Source: Tepidiphilus sp. J10
Lineage (GTDB): Bacteria > Pseudomonadota > Gammaproteobacteria > Burkholderiales > Thiobacillaceae
DNA length: 51,230 nt
Assembly: GCA_945897955.1 (NCBI GenBank)
Contig: CAMDGQ010000025.1
Coordinates: 1 to 51,230 of the forward strand
Direction: 5' to 3'
This document shows, in pieces, positions 26,045-35,210 of the stretch. A program made the position numbers and the translations under genes. Numbering within the stretch: position 1 is the first letter of the stretch; each line of letters begins with the position of its first letter. Under the pieces are notes generated by a model. The model worked only from the letters and a program-made list of their open reading frames with translations. It made no database searches and was not told the origin of the DNA.

Positions 26045-27220
26045 ATGCCGCGCCTTAAACACTCTCGTTCCAGCCATGCCCTTGTTTTGTTCACCGCCAT
26101 CGCGGTCAACCCGGTTCATGCCCAGGATCTGGCCGCGCCCGGCGCACTGGGCGCCGACATGCTGCCGCCGGGACGCGCGGCGATGCGTCTGGAAACGCGT
26201 GGCACCTGGGCGGACGAGGAGTTCAGTCCGGGTGGCGATCGGCGGCCGCTGGGTTCGCAATACGATGGCTTGAACCTGAGCGCAGCGGTGTTTCCCGCGC
26301 TGGCGTTGTTCGGCCCCGGCGCAACACTGGGCCGCACCGATTTTTCCGCCCGCATGCGCGGCGAGCAGACCCGCCTGACCGTGGGCTATGGCTTCAGCGC
26401 GGATGTCACCGCCGGCTTTCAGGTCGGTTATGGCGAATCCGTGAACCGGGTCAACGTCACTGTTCTGCCCGGCAACGTGCCGCCGGGAGTGGTTTCACCC
26501 GGCGCCACCACGCCAACCGAAGCGGTGCAGAACCTGCTGGTCAACCTGTATGGCTACAAACCCGTGCAATCGAGCACCTGGCACAGCGCGCTGGATCCGC
26601 TGATCGGCCTGCGCTGGCGCTTCGACAAGGGCGACAACCACGCCACCGTGTTCGCGCCCAGTCTGCGTTTCGGCGTCGCCAAGCAACCCGACCCGAACGA
26701 TCTGATGCAGACCGTGCTGGGCGATGGCACCAACGACATCCTGCTCGGTGTGCTGCATACCCGGAAGCTGTCCGGCGGCTGGGACATGCTGTTGTCCGCC
26801 CAGTACACCGTGCAACTCGCCGACCACGTCACCGCGCGGGCGCGCTCGACGAACGAACTGCTGGTGCCGGCCAACCGACTGGAAAATCTGCGCCGCGACC
26901 GCACCGACCCGTTCGAACTCACCGCCGAATCCGGCTACACCAACGGCCCCTGGCGTTTTTCCGGACGTCTTGAGTACGCGCGCGGCGGCCGCGACAACTA
27001 CACCTCGCCGCGCGGCCAGGATGTTTCCGGCCTGGAAGCGAATACCGACTTCAATTTTCTGCTCGGCTATGTCGGCGTGAGCTGGAACGGCATACCGGGC
27101 TATCTGCGCGGCGAAGGCACCGCGCCGGTGCTGCTTTCACTGGTAGCCGCGACCACGCTGTCGGCCAAGAATACCTTTGCGCCGGATAGCCTGTATCTGA
27201 CCGCCACGCTGCCGTTCTAG
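26045..27220 (+). CDS. Predicted outer-membrane beta-barrel protein
   Basis: 391 residues with a signal peptide (ALVLFTAIAVNPVHA, predicted cleavage after VHA-Q). The mature part alternates polar and hydrophobic residues in strands (LTVGYGFSADVTAGFQVGYG, MLLSAQYTVQL) and ends in Phe (LTATLPF), the usual outer-membrane insertion signal. I do not recognise a specific family; it could be a transporter or a porin-like protein. I chose ATG 26045, before the basic n-region and after GGGGGAAAA; the upstream extension to 26009 would precede the signal peptide with polar residues. Confidence 0.75.
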   Translation: MPRLKHSRSSHALVLFTAIAVNPVHAQDLAAPGALGADMLPPGRAAMRLETRGTWADEEFSPGGDRRPLGSQYDGLNLSAAVFPALALFGPGATLGRTDFSARMRGEQTRLTVGYGFSADVTAGFQVGYGESVNRVNVTVLPGNVPPGVVSPGATTPTEAVQNLLVNLYGYKPVQSSTWHSALDPLIGLRWRFDKGDNHATVFAPSLRFGVAKQPDPNDLMQTVLGDGTNDILLGVLHTRKLSGGWDMLLSAQYTVQLADHVTARARSTNELLVPANRLENLRRDRTDPFELTAESGYTNGPWRFSGRLEYARGGRDNYTSPRGQDVSGLEANTDFNFLLGYVGVSWNGIPGYLRGEGTAPVLLSLVAATTLSAKNTFAPDSLYLTATLPF

Positions 27221-27228
27221 CGTAGTAA

Positions 27229-27244
27229 TCGGCTGAAAAGCCGA
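27229..27244. terminator. Small hairpin with GAAA loop between convergent genes
   Basis: TCGGCT (27229-27234) and AGCCGA (27239-27244) close a GAAA tetraloop between the outer-membrane protein gene and the convergent kinase gene. No T tract follows on the plus strand, so termination is tentative. Confidence 0.4.
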
Positions 27245-27285
27245 AGGGCGTGCCAGGGAAACTCGCGGGGCGCGCGCGGCGCACC

Positions 27286-29115
27286 CTACGGAATCAATGG
27301 CTTGCATTGTGTTTCTTGAGATGCCGGCAGCAGCAGTTGCACCCGACAGCCCCGATCGCCCCAGATCCACTCGATCTGCCCGCCCAACTGCGTCGCGCGC
27401 GCCCGCATGTTGCGCATGCCGCGCCCGGTCGCGCCGGGCTTGCCCAGCCCGTCGTCCTCGATGGAAATCCGATAGCTGCCTTCGGTAAAACACGCGCTCA
27501 CCACCACGCTGCTGGCCTCGGCATGACGCAACACATTGGACAACGACTCGCGCAGTATCCGGCCCAGATTCAGCGCCTCGGCGGCAGTCATGACGCGCTC
27601 CGGCAGATCATCCGGCTGATTCCAGACCAGATGCAGTTTGGCCGCCATGCAGCGACCGACAATTTCGGCGCGCCAATCCGCCAACAAGTGCGACAGCGGT
27701 GCATCGACCTGGGCGGAACGTGACACCACATCGCGCAGATCCTGCAATGCGGATCGGACGATATCGGCATCCTGCGGCGTCTTGGCACGAATGGCGAGGG
27801 ACAGCAATTTCGCGCCGATGTCGTCATGCAGGTCGCGAAATATCCGCTCGCGCTCCTCGGCCGCAACGGTTTCCCGCTCCAGCGCCGCGCGCCGCTGATA
27901 ACTCTCGCTCAATGCCTTGGCGCTGGCCTCGACACGCAACTCCAGGTCGCGATTGAAACCTTCCGCCTGGGTCAAGGCATCGGCAAAGCGCCGGCCAAGA
28001 TGGCCGGTGAGGAACAGCAACACCACGGGCACCGCCAGGTGCAGCGAGAAGAAATGGTATTTGAGGCGTATCCGGGCGACCTCGGCCCCGAACAGGTCGG
28101 CCGGCAGGCCGAGCAGCAGATCGTGCAGACTGGCCAGAACCAGCGCACCCAGCGCGATCCCGAGCAGATAGTGCTCACGCCATGCATGGCGCCGCCAGCG
28201 CCGGTATACCTGCCAGGTCACCCCGCACAGGATGAGAAAACCCAGGCTGTGATTGATGGCGTAAACGTAACCGGGCCAAAGTCCGGAAAACAGCATGAGG
28301 CCGGCCGCAAGCGCCAGGTAAGCGATCAACAGCCTTTCCAGGCGGCGATTGCGCTGCCCCAGATAATGCTGCACAAACATTGCCAGGCAGGCACCCCAGA
28401 CATCCATCGCCATGTGGGAAATCGAGCGAAACAACGGGCCGGGCATGGGCGGGTCGCGCACCACCAGATAGGTCGAAAACAGCGCCCACATCAGGCAGGC
28501 GAGGCCAAACCACAAATATTGCGGGTCGTGCCGCCGCCGCCACCAGACGGCCAGAACCATGGAGGTGGCAATCACCAGCGTCAGCGTCAGGCCGCGCGCG
28601 AGATCCACCTGCAGCACCCGGCGCAACTCGTAGTCCGGCCGAAGTTCGGCAAGTGCGCCGATTTCGAACGGCGACAGAATCCCCCAGCCCGGATCGGACT
28701 TGAGCCGAATCAGCACCTCGTTGTCGCCAACCTTCCAATCGCCCAGCGGCAGGACAAACAGGAACGGCTTGTTCCAGTTGCGCGCAATCGGCTCGCTAAA
28801 GCGCCCGCCATCGCCAAGAAACTCATTGTTGAAATAGAACGCGGCATTCAGATTGAGCCACCAGACATAGATAGCCTGTGGCGCGGTCGGTATCGACTCG
28901 GCCCGGAAACGGAAGCGAAACCAGCCGCCGGTAGCGGCGATATCCGCCTGCTGCAAGGCATACGGCAAACGCACCGGATGCCAGCGCGAGTCATGCGCGG
29001 CGGGCGCTGTGGCGCTATCGGAAAGGATGAACTCGGCCTGCCAGACTTCATGCGCGGGTTGCGCAGAGGCGGGCAGGGCAAACAGGAGAAACAGCAGGAT
29101 CAGAAAACGTCGCAT
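27286..29115 (-). CDS. 7TM-DISM sensor histidine kinase (NarL-type HisKA_3)
   Basis: About 609 residues. Signal peptide (RRFLILLFLLFALPASAQ), an extracellular beta-sandwich domain of the 7TMR-DISMED2 kind (about 25-165, WFRFRF and WNKPFLFVLPLGDW), seven membrane helices (about 175-380), a coiled coil, a HisKA_3 dimerisation box (IFRDLHDDIGAKLLSLAIRA with the phospho-acceptor His) and an HATPase domain (LRESLSNVLRHAEA, IEDDGLG). Kinases of this class normally pair with a LuxR/NarL-type regulator; none adjoins, so it is an orphan here. I prefer ATG 29115; ATG 29124 adds three residues. The longer frame to 29529 overlaps the AhpD-like gene and is rejected. Confidence 0.9.
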   Translation of the reverse strand: MRRFLILLFLLFALPASAQPAHEVWQAEFILSDSATAPAAHDSRWHPVRLPYALQQADIAATGGWFRFRFRAESIPTAPQAIYVWWLNLNAAFYFNNEFLGDGGRFSEPIARNWNKPFLFVLPLGDWKVGDNEVLIRLKSDPGWGILSPFEIGALAELRPDYELRRVLQVDLARGLTLTLVIATSMVLAVWWRRRHDPQYLWFGLACLMWALFSTYLVVRDPPMPGPLFRSISHMAMDVWGACLAMFVQHYLGQRNRRLERLLIAYLALAAGLMLFSGLWPGYVYAINHSLGFLILCGVTWQVYRRWRRHAWREHYLLGIALGALVLASLHDLLLGLPADLFGAEVARIRLKYHFFSLHLAVPVVLLFLTGHLGRRFADALTQAEGFNRDLELRVEASAKALSESYQRRAALERETVAAEERERIFRDLHDDIGAKLLSLAIRAKTPQDADIVRSALQDLRDVVSRSAQVDAPLSHLLADWRAEIVGRCMAAKLHLVWNQPDDLPERVMTAAEALNLGRILRESLSNVLRHAEASSVVVSACFTEGSYRISIEDDGLGKPGATGRGMRNMRARATQLGGQIEWIWGDRGCRVQLLLPASQETQCKPLIP

Positions 29116-29152
29116 GGACACCATTGTTCCGCATGCTTGCCCGGCCCGGTAT

Positions 29153-29167
29153 CCCCGAAACGCGGGG
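29153..29167. promoter_or_regulatory. Palindrome upstream of 7TM-DISM kinase (candidate operator)
   Basis: CCCCGAAACGCGGGG has four-base arms around a 7-base centre and lies 38 bp upstream of the kinase start. It matches 12 of 15 positions of the core CCCCTGAACACGGGG at 25893-25907. Confidence 0.35.
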
Positions 29168-29225
29168 TGGAAACAGGCAGCGGCAATGCCCGCCCGGCGC
29201 GCAGGCAGGCATTGTGGCGTGAGCG

Positions 29226-29759
29226 TCAGAAGTCGCGCGCCACCTTGAAGGCGTTCAGGACGATGTCGGCCGCGACCATGCGCGCGCCGTGGCCGAGCGC
29301 ATCCAGGATGTCCTGGTCGCTCCAGCCCAGGCCGCGCAATGCATCGAGTTCGCCCGGCGTGACGCTGTTGGCGTCGCGCACGCTTTTCAGCACCCAGAGC
29401 AGCAGCGCCTTCTCCCGCTCGGGAAGATTCGCCTGGCCCGGATCGACCCTGGCGGCGGCGACCTGATCGGGCGTCCAGCCCAGCATGTTGATCAGCATGC
29501 CGGCGTTGAATTCGATGCAGTAGGCGCACTTCGTATCCATCGACACCAGCATGCGCATCGTTGCAAGCAAAGCGCCGGACAGCCGGGGATGCTGCATGTA
29601 ATAGCCGATGAATTCGAACTGCTGCCTGAGCAGCAGCGGGCTGGCGCTCCAGACGCTGAGCGCGCCCGGCACACCGCTGAACGCGGCGCGCATCTGTTCG
29701 TAGAGGGCGGCCACTTCGCCGCTGGCGGAATCGGGTGAAACGGTCTCGATCAAGCTCAT
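29226..29759 (-). CDS. AhpD-like / carboxymuconolactone decarboxylase family protein
   Basis: A 177-residue all-helical protein. The CxxC motif (CAYC, about residues 80-83) and a downstream His (DALGHGARM) match the redox-active site of the AhpD-like subfamily, which reduces peroxides or related substrates through the cysteine pair. ATG 29759 is preceded by GAGGAG, which overlaps the stop of the nitroreductase gene, so the two genes form one unit. The specific substrate is unknown. Confidence 0.88.
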   Translation of the reverse strand: MSLIETVSPDSASGEVAALYEQMRAAFSGVPGALSVWSASPLLLRQQFEFIGYYMQHPRLSGALLATMRMLVSMDTKCAYCIEFNAGMLINMLGWTPDQVAAARVDPGQANLPEREKALLLWVLKSVRDANSVTPGELDALRGLGWSDQDILDALGHGARMVAADIVLNAFKVARDF

Positions 29760-29769
29760 GGCGCTCTCC

Positions 29770-30372
29770 TCAGAAACGGTCGCGGATGACAACCTCGTCC
29801 AGCGCCAGCGGGCCGCTGCGCGGATACGGCGCCTGCGTCCCCTTGCCGACGGCGACGAACATCGCGATGGCATGGTCGGCAGGCAAATTGATCAGCTTGG
29901 CGACAGCATCAAAATCGAATCCATCCATCGGGCAGGTGTCGTAGCCCATTTCCTTCGCGGACAGCATCAGGCTCTGCGCGGCGATGCCGCAGGAACGCAT
30001 GGCCTCGTCACGCTGCACCGTGTCGCGGCCACGGTAATACTGGTCGATCGCCGGCACCATGAAATCCCGCACCGGCTGCGCGGCCAGACGCCAGTAGCGT
30101 GATGGTTCCTTTTCCCAGGCCTTGAGATCGGCGGTCAGAATGACCAGCAACGAGGCGTCAGTCACCTGCGCCTGATTCCAGGCCACCTCGCGGATTTGCC
30201 GGCGCAGCGCCGGATCGGTCGGCAGCACGAAGCGCCAGTTCTGGATGTTGAACGCGGTGGGCGACAACATGGCCAGCCCAAGCAGACGTTCGATCTCGGC
30301 ATCGGTCATCTTGTGATTGGCATCGAACGCCTTCACGGCGCGGCGGGACTCAATGGCTTCGGACACATTCAT
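29770..30372 (-). CDS. Nitroreductase family protein
   Basis: A 200-residue FMN-dependent oxidoreductase of the NfsB/RutE-like fold: SRRAVKAFD near the N-terminus, the FMN-binding SPTAFNIQNWRF at about residues 40-51, and MGYDTCPMDGFD in the C-terminal half. It probably reduces nitroaromatics, quinones or a similar acceptor with NAD(P)H. ATG 30372 follows GAGGAAA and matches the family start; the frame extends eight codons further. It is transcribed with the AhpD-like gene, suggesting a joint redox or detoxification role. Confidence 0.9.
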   Translation of the reverse strand: MNVSEAIESRRAVKAFDANHKMTDAEIERLLGLAMLSPTAFNIQNWRFVLPTDPALRRQIREVAWNQAQVTDASLLVILTADLKAWEKEPSRYWRLAAQPVRDFMVPAIDQYYRGRDTVQRDEAMRSCGIAAQSLMLSAKEMGYDTCPMDGFDFDAVAKLINLPADHAIAMFVAVGKGTQAPYPRSGPLALDEVVIRDRF

Positions 30373-30577
30373 TGCGATTTCCTCTCTGTTGGTCATGCAT
30401 ACCGTTTGATATCACCTGATTGAACAAATCCGCCTCGGACAAGCCCTTCGCCACTCACGCATTCAATTTCACGCAAACCGGCACAGCGTCGAGGTCCGAT
30501 CCTTTGGCGACAGGCATGATATCGAATCGTCATGCCGCATCGCGCAGGATTGACGCCAGGCGAAGTTGATGTTCGCT

Positions 30578-30605
30578 TCAAGGTCGAACGGATTACTGCC
30601 GTTAA
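30578..30605 (+). promoter_or_regulatory. Possible sigma-28-like promoter for Cache/MCP genes
   Basis: TCAA at 30578-30581 is separated by 16 bases from GCCGTTAA at 30598-30605. The flagellar sigma consensus is TAAA-N15-GCCGATAA, so this is a partial match with one extra spacer base. The chemotaxis genes downstream make it plausible. Nothing else was recognised in 30397-30722. Confidence 0.3.
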
Positions 30606-30722
30606 GCATCGGGCTGTGACAAGGGCGAAAGCCATGCAAACCCGGTCGATTGCCCGCCGCGTAGCGGGTTCCGCCCGACAAGCCGGGCGGACTGACTCAA
30701 CCAAACCATTCGAAAGGCAATC

Positions 30723-31160
30723 ATGAAAAAAGCACTTCTTTACGGCGCCCTGATTGCGCTGGCCATCGGCTCCGCTCAGGCCAGCGAGAAGGACGATGCC
30801 ATGAAGCTGGTCGGCGATGCCGCAGCAGCTGCGACCAAGGACAAGGCCGGGACGATAGGCGAGATCAGCAAGCCGGGCGGGCGTTACGTCAAGGGTGAGC
30901 TTTATGTCTTCGCCTACGACCTGAATGGCGTGATGGTGGCGCATCCGATCAACGCCAAGCTGATCGGCAAGAACCTGCTCGACGTGCCGGACGCCGACGG
31001 CAAATTGTTCCGCAAGGAGATCATCGGCGAGATCAATGCCGGTGGCTCCGCCAACGTCGACTACAAGTACAAGAATCCGAAGACCGGCAAGGTTGAAGAG
31101 AAGACCAGCTTCTGCAAGAAAGCGGCGGAACTGGCCATCTGCGCCGGTTATTACAAGTAG
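30723..31160 (+). CDS. Secreted single-Cache-domain protein
   Basis: 145 residues with a short signal peptide (KKALLYGALIALAIGSAQA) and one Cache-like sensor domain: GGRYVKGELYVFAYDLNGVMVAHPINAKLIGKNLLD is the typical core, with the YVFAYD strand and the N-x-LIGKN turn. Stand-alone Cache proteins lie in the periplasm and bind small ligands. It begins after AAAGG and stops 54 bp before a chemoreceptor gene that lacks a Cache domain, so it may deliver a ligand signal to that receptor. Confidence 0.88.
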   Translation: MKKALLYGALIALAIGSAQASEKDDAMKLVGDAAAAATKDKAGTIGEISKPGGRYVKGELYVFAYDLNGVMVAHPINAKLIGKNLLDVPDADGKLFRKEIIGEINAGGSANVDYKYKNPKTGKVEEKTSFCKKAAELAICAGYYK

Positions 31161-31185
31161 GCTCTGATCTCCGCAGGCAACGAGA

Positions 31186-31207
31186 CCCGCCGGGGCAACC
31201 CGGCGGG
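31186..31207 (+). promoter_or_regulatory. Hairpin just before chemoreceptor start
   Basis: CCCGCCGG (31186-31193) pairs with CCGGCGGG (31200-31207) over a GGCAAC loop. The right arm includes the purine-rich stretch closest to the chemoreceptor ATG at 31215. It could lower translation of the receptor relative to the Cache gene or act as an attenuator. Confidence 0.45.
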
Positions 31208-31214
31208 GTTGGTC

Positions 31215-33545
31215 ATGATTTCCTTTGGTTTCAAGAAAAGTCTGGTCGTGCTCGCGGCCATTGCGGGCCTGGGCCTGCTGCTATCGACCCTGGCCGGGCT
31301 CTGGCAGGCGCGCGACGCCGCCGGGGTGGCGGAACATATCTACCAGGTTCGCACCGCGCCGAGCATCGAACTGATGAAAGCGGTGGATGCGCTGCACCGC
31401 GCGCGCCAGACGATTCTGATCGCGCTGTCGGAGGAAAACGAGACGGTCGCGCAGGCGCACCTGAAAAACATGGCGGGCCTGGATGCGACGATGAATTCGG
31501 CGTTGCAGGCCTATGTCGCTGCAGCGCCGGACCAGAAGGAAGCGATTGGCCGGCTGAAAACGTTGATCGGCGAATACAACAAGGCGCGCGATCAGTCGGT
31601 GATGATGATTTCCGTCGGCGACGTGCCGAGCGCGCTGGAGAACATCAAGTCGAACGCCGGCCCGAAATTCGACAAGGTCGCGGCGGCCCTGTCCGATGTC
31701 ATTCAAGCCCAGGCGCAACTGGCGCACGACGACTATGCCGGCGCCGCCGCTCGCCTGGGCATTCAGGGCAGCGTCCAGCTTGTGCTGGCCGTGCTGACCC
31801 TGGTCGGCATCGGCCTGGCGTTCTACCTGATCGGCAAGTCGATCATGCGCCAGCTCGGCGGCGAACCGGCCGACGCGGTGGTTGTCGCGCGCGCCATTGC
31901 CGAGGGCAAACTGGACAACGAGATCGCGCTGCCGAAGGGGGATGACAGCAGCCTGCTCGCCAACATGAGCAGCATGCAGTCGCAATTGCGCGAACGCATC
32001 ACCGCCGAGCGACGCACCGCCGAAGAGAATCTGCGCATCCGCATCGCGCTCGACAACGTCAGCACCGGCGTGATGATCGCCGACTCCAGCCGGACCATCA
32101 TCTATGCCAACCAGTCGGTGATGAACATCCTCAAAGGCGCGGAAGCGGATTTGCGCAGCCGCATCGCCGGATTCAGCCTGGACAAGGTGGTGGGATCGAA
32201 CTTCGACACCTTCCACAGCAACCCGAGGCATCAGGCGCAAATGCTGGCAAGCCTGTCGCGGGCGCATACCGCGAATCTGGTCGTGGGCAAACACCACCTG
32301 ACCGTCACCGCCAATCCGGTCAACAACGAAAAGGGCGAGCGCCTCGGCGTGGTGGCGGAATGGTTCGACCGCACTGCGGAAGTCCAGGTCGAACAGGAAG
32401 TCGGGGCCATCGTCCAGTCCGCGTCGATCGGCGCGCTCGACGCGCGCATCGACCTGACCGGCAAGGCAGGCTTCATCGCCAAACTGGGCGCCGACATCAA
32501 CGCGCTGCTCGACAACACCCAGCGCGCGCTCGAGACCACCTCGTCGGTACTCAACGCACTCGCACACGGCGACCTGACCCGAACCATCGACGATGATTAC
32601 CAGGGCACCTTCGGGCGCCTGCGTGACGACACCAACACAACGGTGGAACACCTGCGCACCGTGGTCGGCGGCATCCAGACCGCATCCGATGCCATCAACA
32701 CCGCCGCCCGGGAAATCGCCGCCGGCAATCAGGATCTGGCCAATCGGACCGAGCAACAGGCGCTGTCTCTCGACCAGGCCGCCGAATCCATGGAGAAGCT
32801 CAACGCCACGGTCAAGCAGAACGCGGAGAACGCGCGCCAGGCCAATGCGCTCGCCAATCGCTCGAACAGCGTCGCCAGCCGGGGCGGCGAAATGGTGCAG
32901 CGAGTGGTTGCGACCATGAGCGCAATCCAGACCAGTTCGAAAAAGATCGCCGAAATCGTCGGCGTGATCGACAGCATCGCCTTCCAGACCAATATTCTGG
33001 CCCTGAATGCCGCCGTCGAGGCCGCGCGCGCGGGTGAGCAGGGACGCGGCTTCGCCGTCGTTGCCACCGAAGTGCGGCTGTTGGCCCAACGCAGCGCCAC
33101 CGCCGCGAAGGAAATCAAGACCTTGATCGCAGAATCGGTCCACAAGGTCGAGGACGGCGCCCAACTGGTACAGCAGACCGGCAGCACGATGACCGAAGTG
33201 GTCGATTCGTTCCGGCAGGTTGCAACACTGGTTACCGACATCAGCGATGCCAGCCTGGATCAGGCCAGCGGCATCGAACAGGTGACCCGGGCAGTCGGCA
33301 AGATGGACGAAGTGACGCAGCAGAATGCGGCGCTGGTCGAACAGGCTGCGGCAGCGGCCAACAGCCTGGAAGACCAGACGCGGGAACTCGCCCGGTCGGT
33401 GGGCAATTTCAAGCTGGCCCAGTCTGCGTTGGCACCCGTCCAACGGGCGCCACGCAACCGCGCCGAACCGCCGCCGGCAACCAAGCCGGTTCGGCGCGAA
33501 ATGCCTGCGCGCGTCGAAGCCCAGGACGAATGGCAGGAGTTCTGA
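31215..33545 (+). CDS. Methyl-accepting chemotaxis protein with PAS domain
   Basis: A 776-residue chemoreceptor. First membrane helix at about 8-28, a four-helix-bundle periplasmic domain, a second helix at about 190-208, HAMP, a PAS-like domain (about 270-395, [21 protein letters not shown]), a second HAMP-like stretch, and the signalling coiled coil with the hairpin tip [20 protein letters not shown] and the [20 protein letters not shown] block. The very C-terminus reads EWQEF, matching the xWxxF pentapeptide that tethers CheR/CheB. A TTG two codons upstream is the only longer start. No che genes are nearby. Confidence 0.95.
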   Translation: MISFGFKKSLVVLAAIAGLGLLLSTLAGLWQARDAAGVAEHIYQVRTAPSIELMKAVDALHRARQTILIALSEENETVAQAHLKNMAGLDATMNSALQAYVAAAPDQKEAIGRLKTLIGEYNKARDQSVMMISVGDVPSALENIKSNAGPKFDKVAAALSDVIQAQAQLAHDDYAGAAARLGIQGSVQLVLAVLTLVGIGLAFYLIGKSIMRQLGGEPADAVVVARAIAEGKLDNEIALPKGDDSSLLANMSSMQSQLRERITAERRTAEENLRIRIALDNVSTGVMIADSSRTIIYANQSVMNILKGAEADLRSRIAGFSLDKVVGSNFDTFHSNPRHQAQMLASLSRAHTANLVVGKHHLTVTANPVNNEKGERLGVVAEWFDRTAEVQVEQEVGAIVQSASIGALDARIDLTGKAGFIAKLGADINALLDNTQRALETTSSVLNALAHGDLTRTIDDDYQGTFGRLRDDTNTTVEHLRTVVGGIQTASDAINTAAREIAAGNQDLANRTEQQALSLDQAAESMEKLNATVKQNAENARQANALANRSNSVASRGGEMVQRVVATMSAIQTSSKKIAEIVGVIDSIAFQTNILALNAAVEAARAGEQGRGFAVVATEVRLLAQRSATAAKEIKTLIAESVHKVEDGAQLVQQTGSTMTEVVDSFRQVATLVTDISDASLDQASGIEQVTRAVGKMDEVTQQNAALVEQAAAAANSLEDQTRELARSVGNFKLAQSALAPVQRAPRNRAEPPPATKPVRREMPARVEAQDEWQEF

Positions 33546-33674
33546 TCCAGTGCTGCGCCGGCAGTGCCTGATGCAGCCGAATCACGGCGCATAGCCGATC
33601 ACCGCGATTTCTGGAGGATCAGTCAGGCCGGTCTAAAGTTAAAGCGAGCTTTCCGGAAATGAAGGGAGCACGCG

Positions 33675-35138
33675 ATGAAACGAGCAAATTGGCGATTTAT
33701 CCACGCCGCTGTTCTGACCACGGCTATCGGGTTGATAGCGGCATCCTCGGGCTTTGCCGCGCCGCCGGCGATGCAGAAGAAGGTGACCGAACAGGCGGGC
33801 TTTGTCCTTTATCTGCCTGCCGGCTGGCGGGCGGAGGAAGATAGAGAAGCGAATCTGCACAGGTTGCGCATCGGCGATGCCGGCGCCAGGGTCAAGGCGG
33901 CGCTGACGCTCGGCGCGGCGCAAGGCCTGGATATTCTGGAATTGTCGCGCCGGCAGATCGACCAGATCGCCGCGAGTTTTCCCGATCTCGCCGTCAGCAA
34001 CGTGCGCATTGCCCCGCGCCGTGATCGGCTCGCCTTCGATGGCGCGTTCAGCGACGGCAAGGGCGGCCGCAGGGAAATGCGCGCCTGGCTGACATTGCGC
34101 GACGGCCGTTACCAGTACACCACCCTCTCCGCGCCGCAAGGCCAGCTTGAAGGCATCAAGCCGACGCTGCTGACAGTGCTGGCGAATGTGCGGGTGATCA
34201 AGCCGGCGGAGAATGACGGCGGCGGCGCGCCGCTTCCGGCGCTGCGGCCGCATCGGCTTTCGGATGGTTCCGCCAGCCTGCAAGTACCCGAGGGCTGGCG
34301 CGTGCAGGAACTCGGCAAGGGCCAGTTCATTGCCAGTGATCGCGCGGGCACGCCGAGTTTCATGGTGGCCAGCGCGGATGTGCTGACTCCGGCCATGGGC
34401 GTGCGCGTGCCCGGCGTGCCGATCTCGCCGTACCTGTCGCCCGACAAGGCCTGGCGTTTCCTCACCGGCGCGCAGGGACTGGCCAGCAACATGCGTTTCA
34501 TCGAGGTGAACCCGCGCCCGGACATCGCCGCCCAGATCGCCCAGGTCTATACGGCGGGGCCGGTGCAGGTGGCCGACTTCCTGTACACCTGCGACACCCG
34601 CGAAGGCGCATCGAAGGGCTATACGCTGGGCGTCAGCTTCGGTTCCCGCATCGGCAGCAACTGGATATTCCGTCACATCACCGTGGTGGCGCCGCGCGAC
34701 CGATTCGAAAGCCATGCGCCGCTGTTTGCCGCCCTGCTCAAGTCCTACGCCATGGACGAGGGCTGGGTGAAGAACTACGTCCGGCAAGGCATGGAACGGC
34801 TACGGCAGATGGAGCGCGATACCGCGCGCAAGGTGGCGAGCAATGCGCGCGACATTCAGCAGATGATGCAGGCAGCCTACGACGAACGGCAGAAGAGCCA
34901 GGATTATCTGGACTACCAGCGCACCCAGACCATCCGTGGCGAACAGGACTGGATTTCAGCCATGGAAGGCAGCACGGTCTATCACACCGACAACTGGGGC
35001 ACGCGCAACACCGCCACCGGCGAAACCTGGGAAGGCCAGCCCTACGATTACGTGCGCTTTACGGGCCGCAATCCAAAACACAACGAGGACATGACCCCGA
35101 TCGACAGCCGCGAGTTGTGGGAGCGTCATCGCAGGTGA
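33675..35138 (+). CDS. Secreted protein of unknown function
   Basis: 487 residues with a clear signal peptide (WRFIHAAVLTTAIGLIAASSGFA). The mature protein contains two similar-looking alpha/beta segments with the pattern LYLPAGWRAEE (about 43-53) and LQVPEGWRVQE (about 205-215). This suggests a duplicated domain, perhaps of the PsbP/Mog1 or DcrB-like type. A charged helical stretch and a Trp/Asn/Thr-rich tail (TVYHTDNWGTRNTATGETW) follow. No catalytic motif is recognised. Preceded by GAAGGGAG. It is probably periplasmic and monocistronic. Confidence 0.7.
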   Translation: MKRANWRFIHAAVLTTAIGLIAASSGFAAPPAMQKKVTEQAGFVLYLPAGWRAEEDREANLHRLRIGDAGARVKAALTLGAAQGLDILELSRRQIDQIAASFPDLAVSNVRIAPRRDRLAFDGAFSDGKGGRREMRAWLTLRDGRYQYTTLSAPQGQLEGIKPTLLTVLANVRVIKPAENDGGGAPLPALRPHRLSDGSASLQVPEGWRVQELGKGQFIASDRAGTPSFMVASADVLTPAMGVRVPGVPISPYLSPDKAWRFLTGAQGLASNMRFIEVNPRPDIAAQIAQVYTAGPVQVADFLYTCDTREGASKGYTLGVSFGSRIGSNWIFRHITVVAPRDRFESHAPLFAALLKSYAMDEGWVKNYVRQGMERLRQMERDTARKVASNARDIQQMMQAAYDERQKSQDYLDYQRTQTIRGEQDWISAMEGSTVYHTDNWGTRNTATGETWEGQPYDYVRFTGRNPKHNEDMTPIDSRELWERHRR

Positions 35139-35210
35139 GCAGGCATTTTCAGAGTGCTGCCGCTACTTGGCCTTGAACCTTGAATTTGCCGGAATTCCAA
35201 AACCAAGCGC

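Noticed and set aside
29116..29529. Upstream extension of the 7TM-DISM kinase frame
   Set aside because: It overlaps the AhpD-like gene on the same strand and precedes a clear signal peptide at 29115.
30393..30944. Minus-strand frame crossing the Cache gene promoter region
   Set aside because: It overlaps the signal peptide of a convincing Cache gene and shows no domain.
31281..33443. Minus-strand frame of 720 codons opposite the chemoreceptor
   Set aside because: Shadow of the chemoreceptor coiled coil; no recognisable domain.
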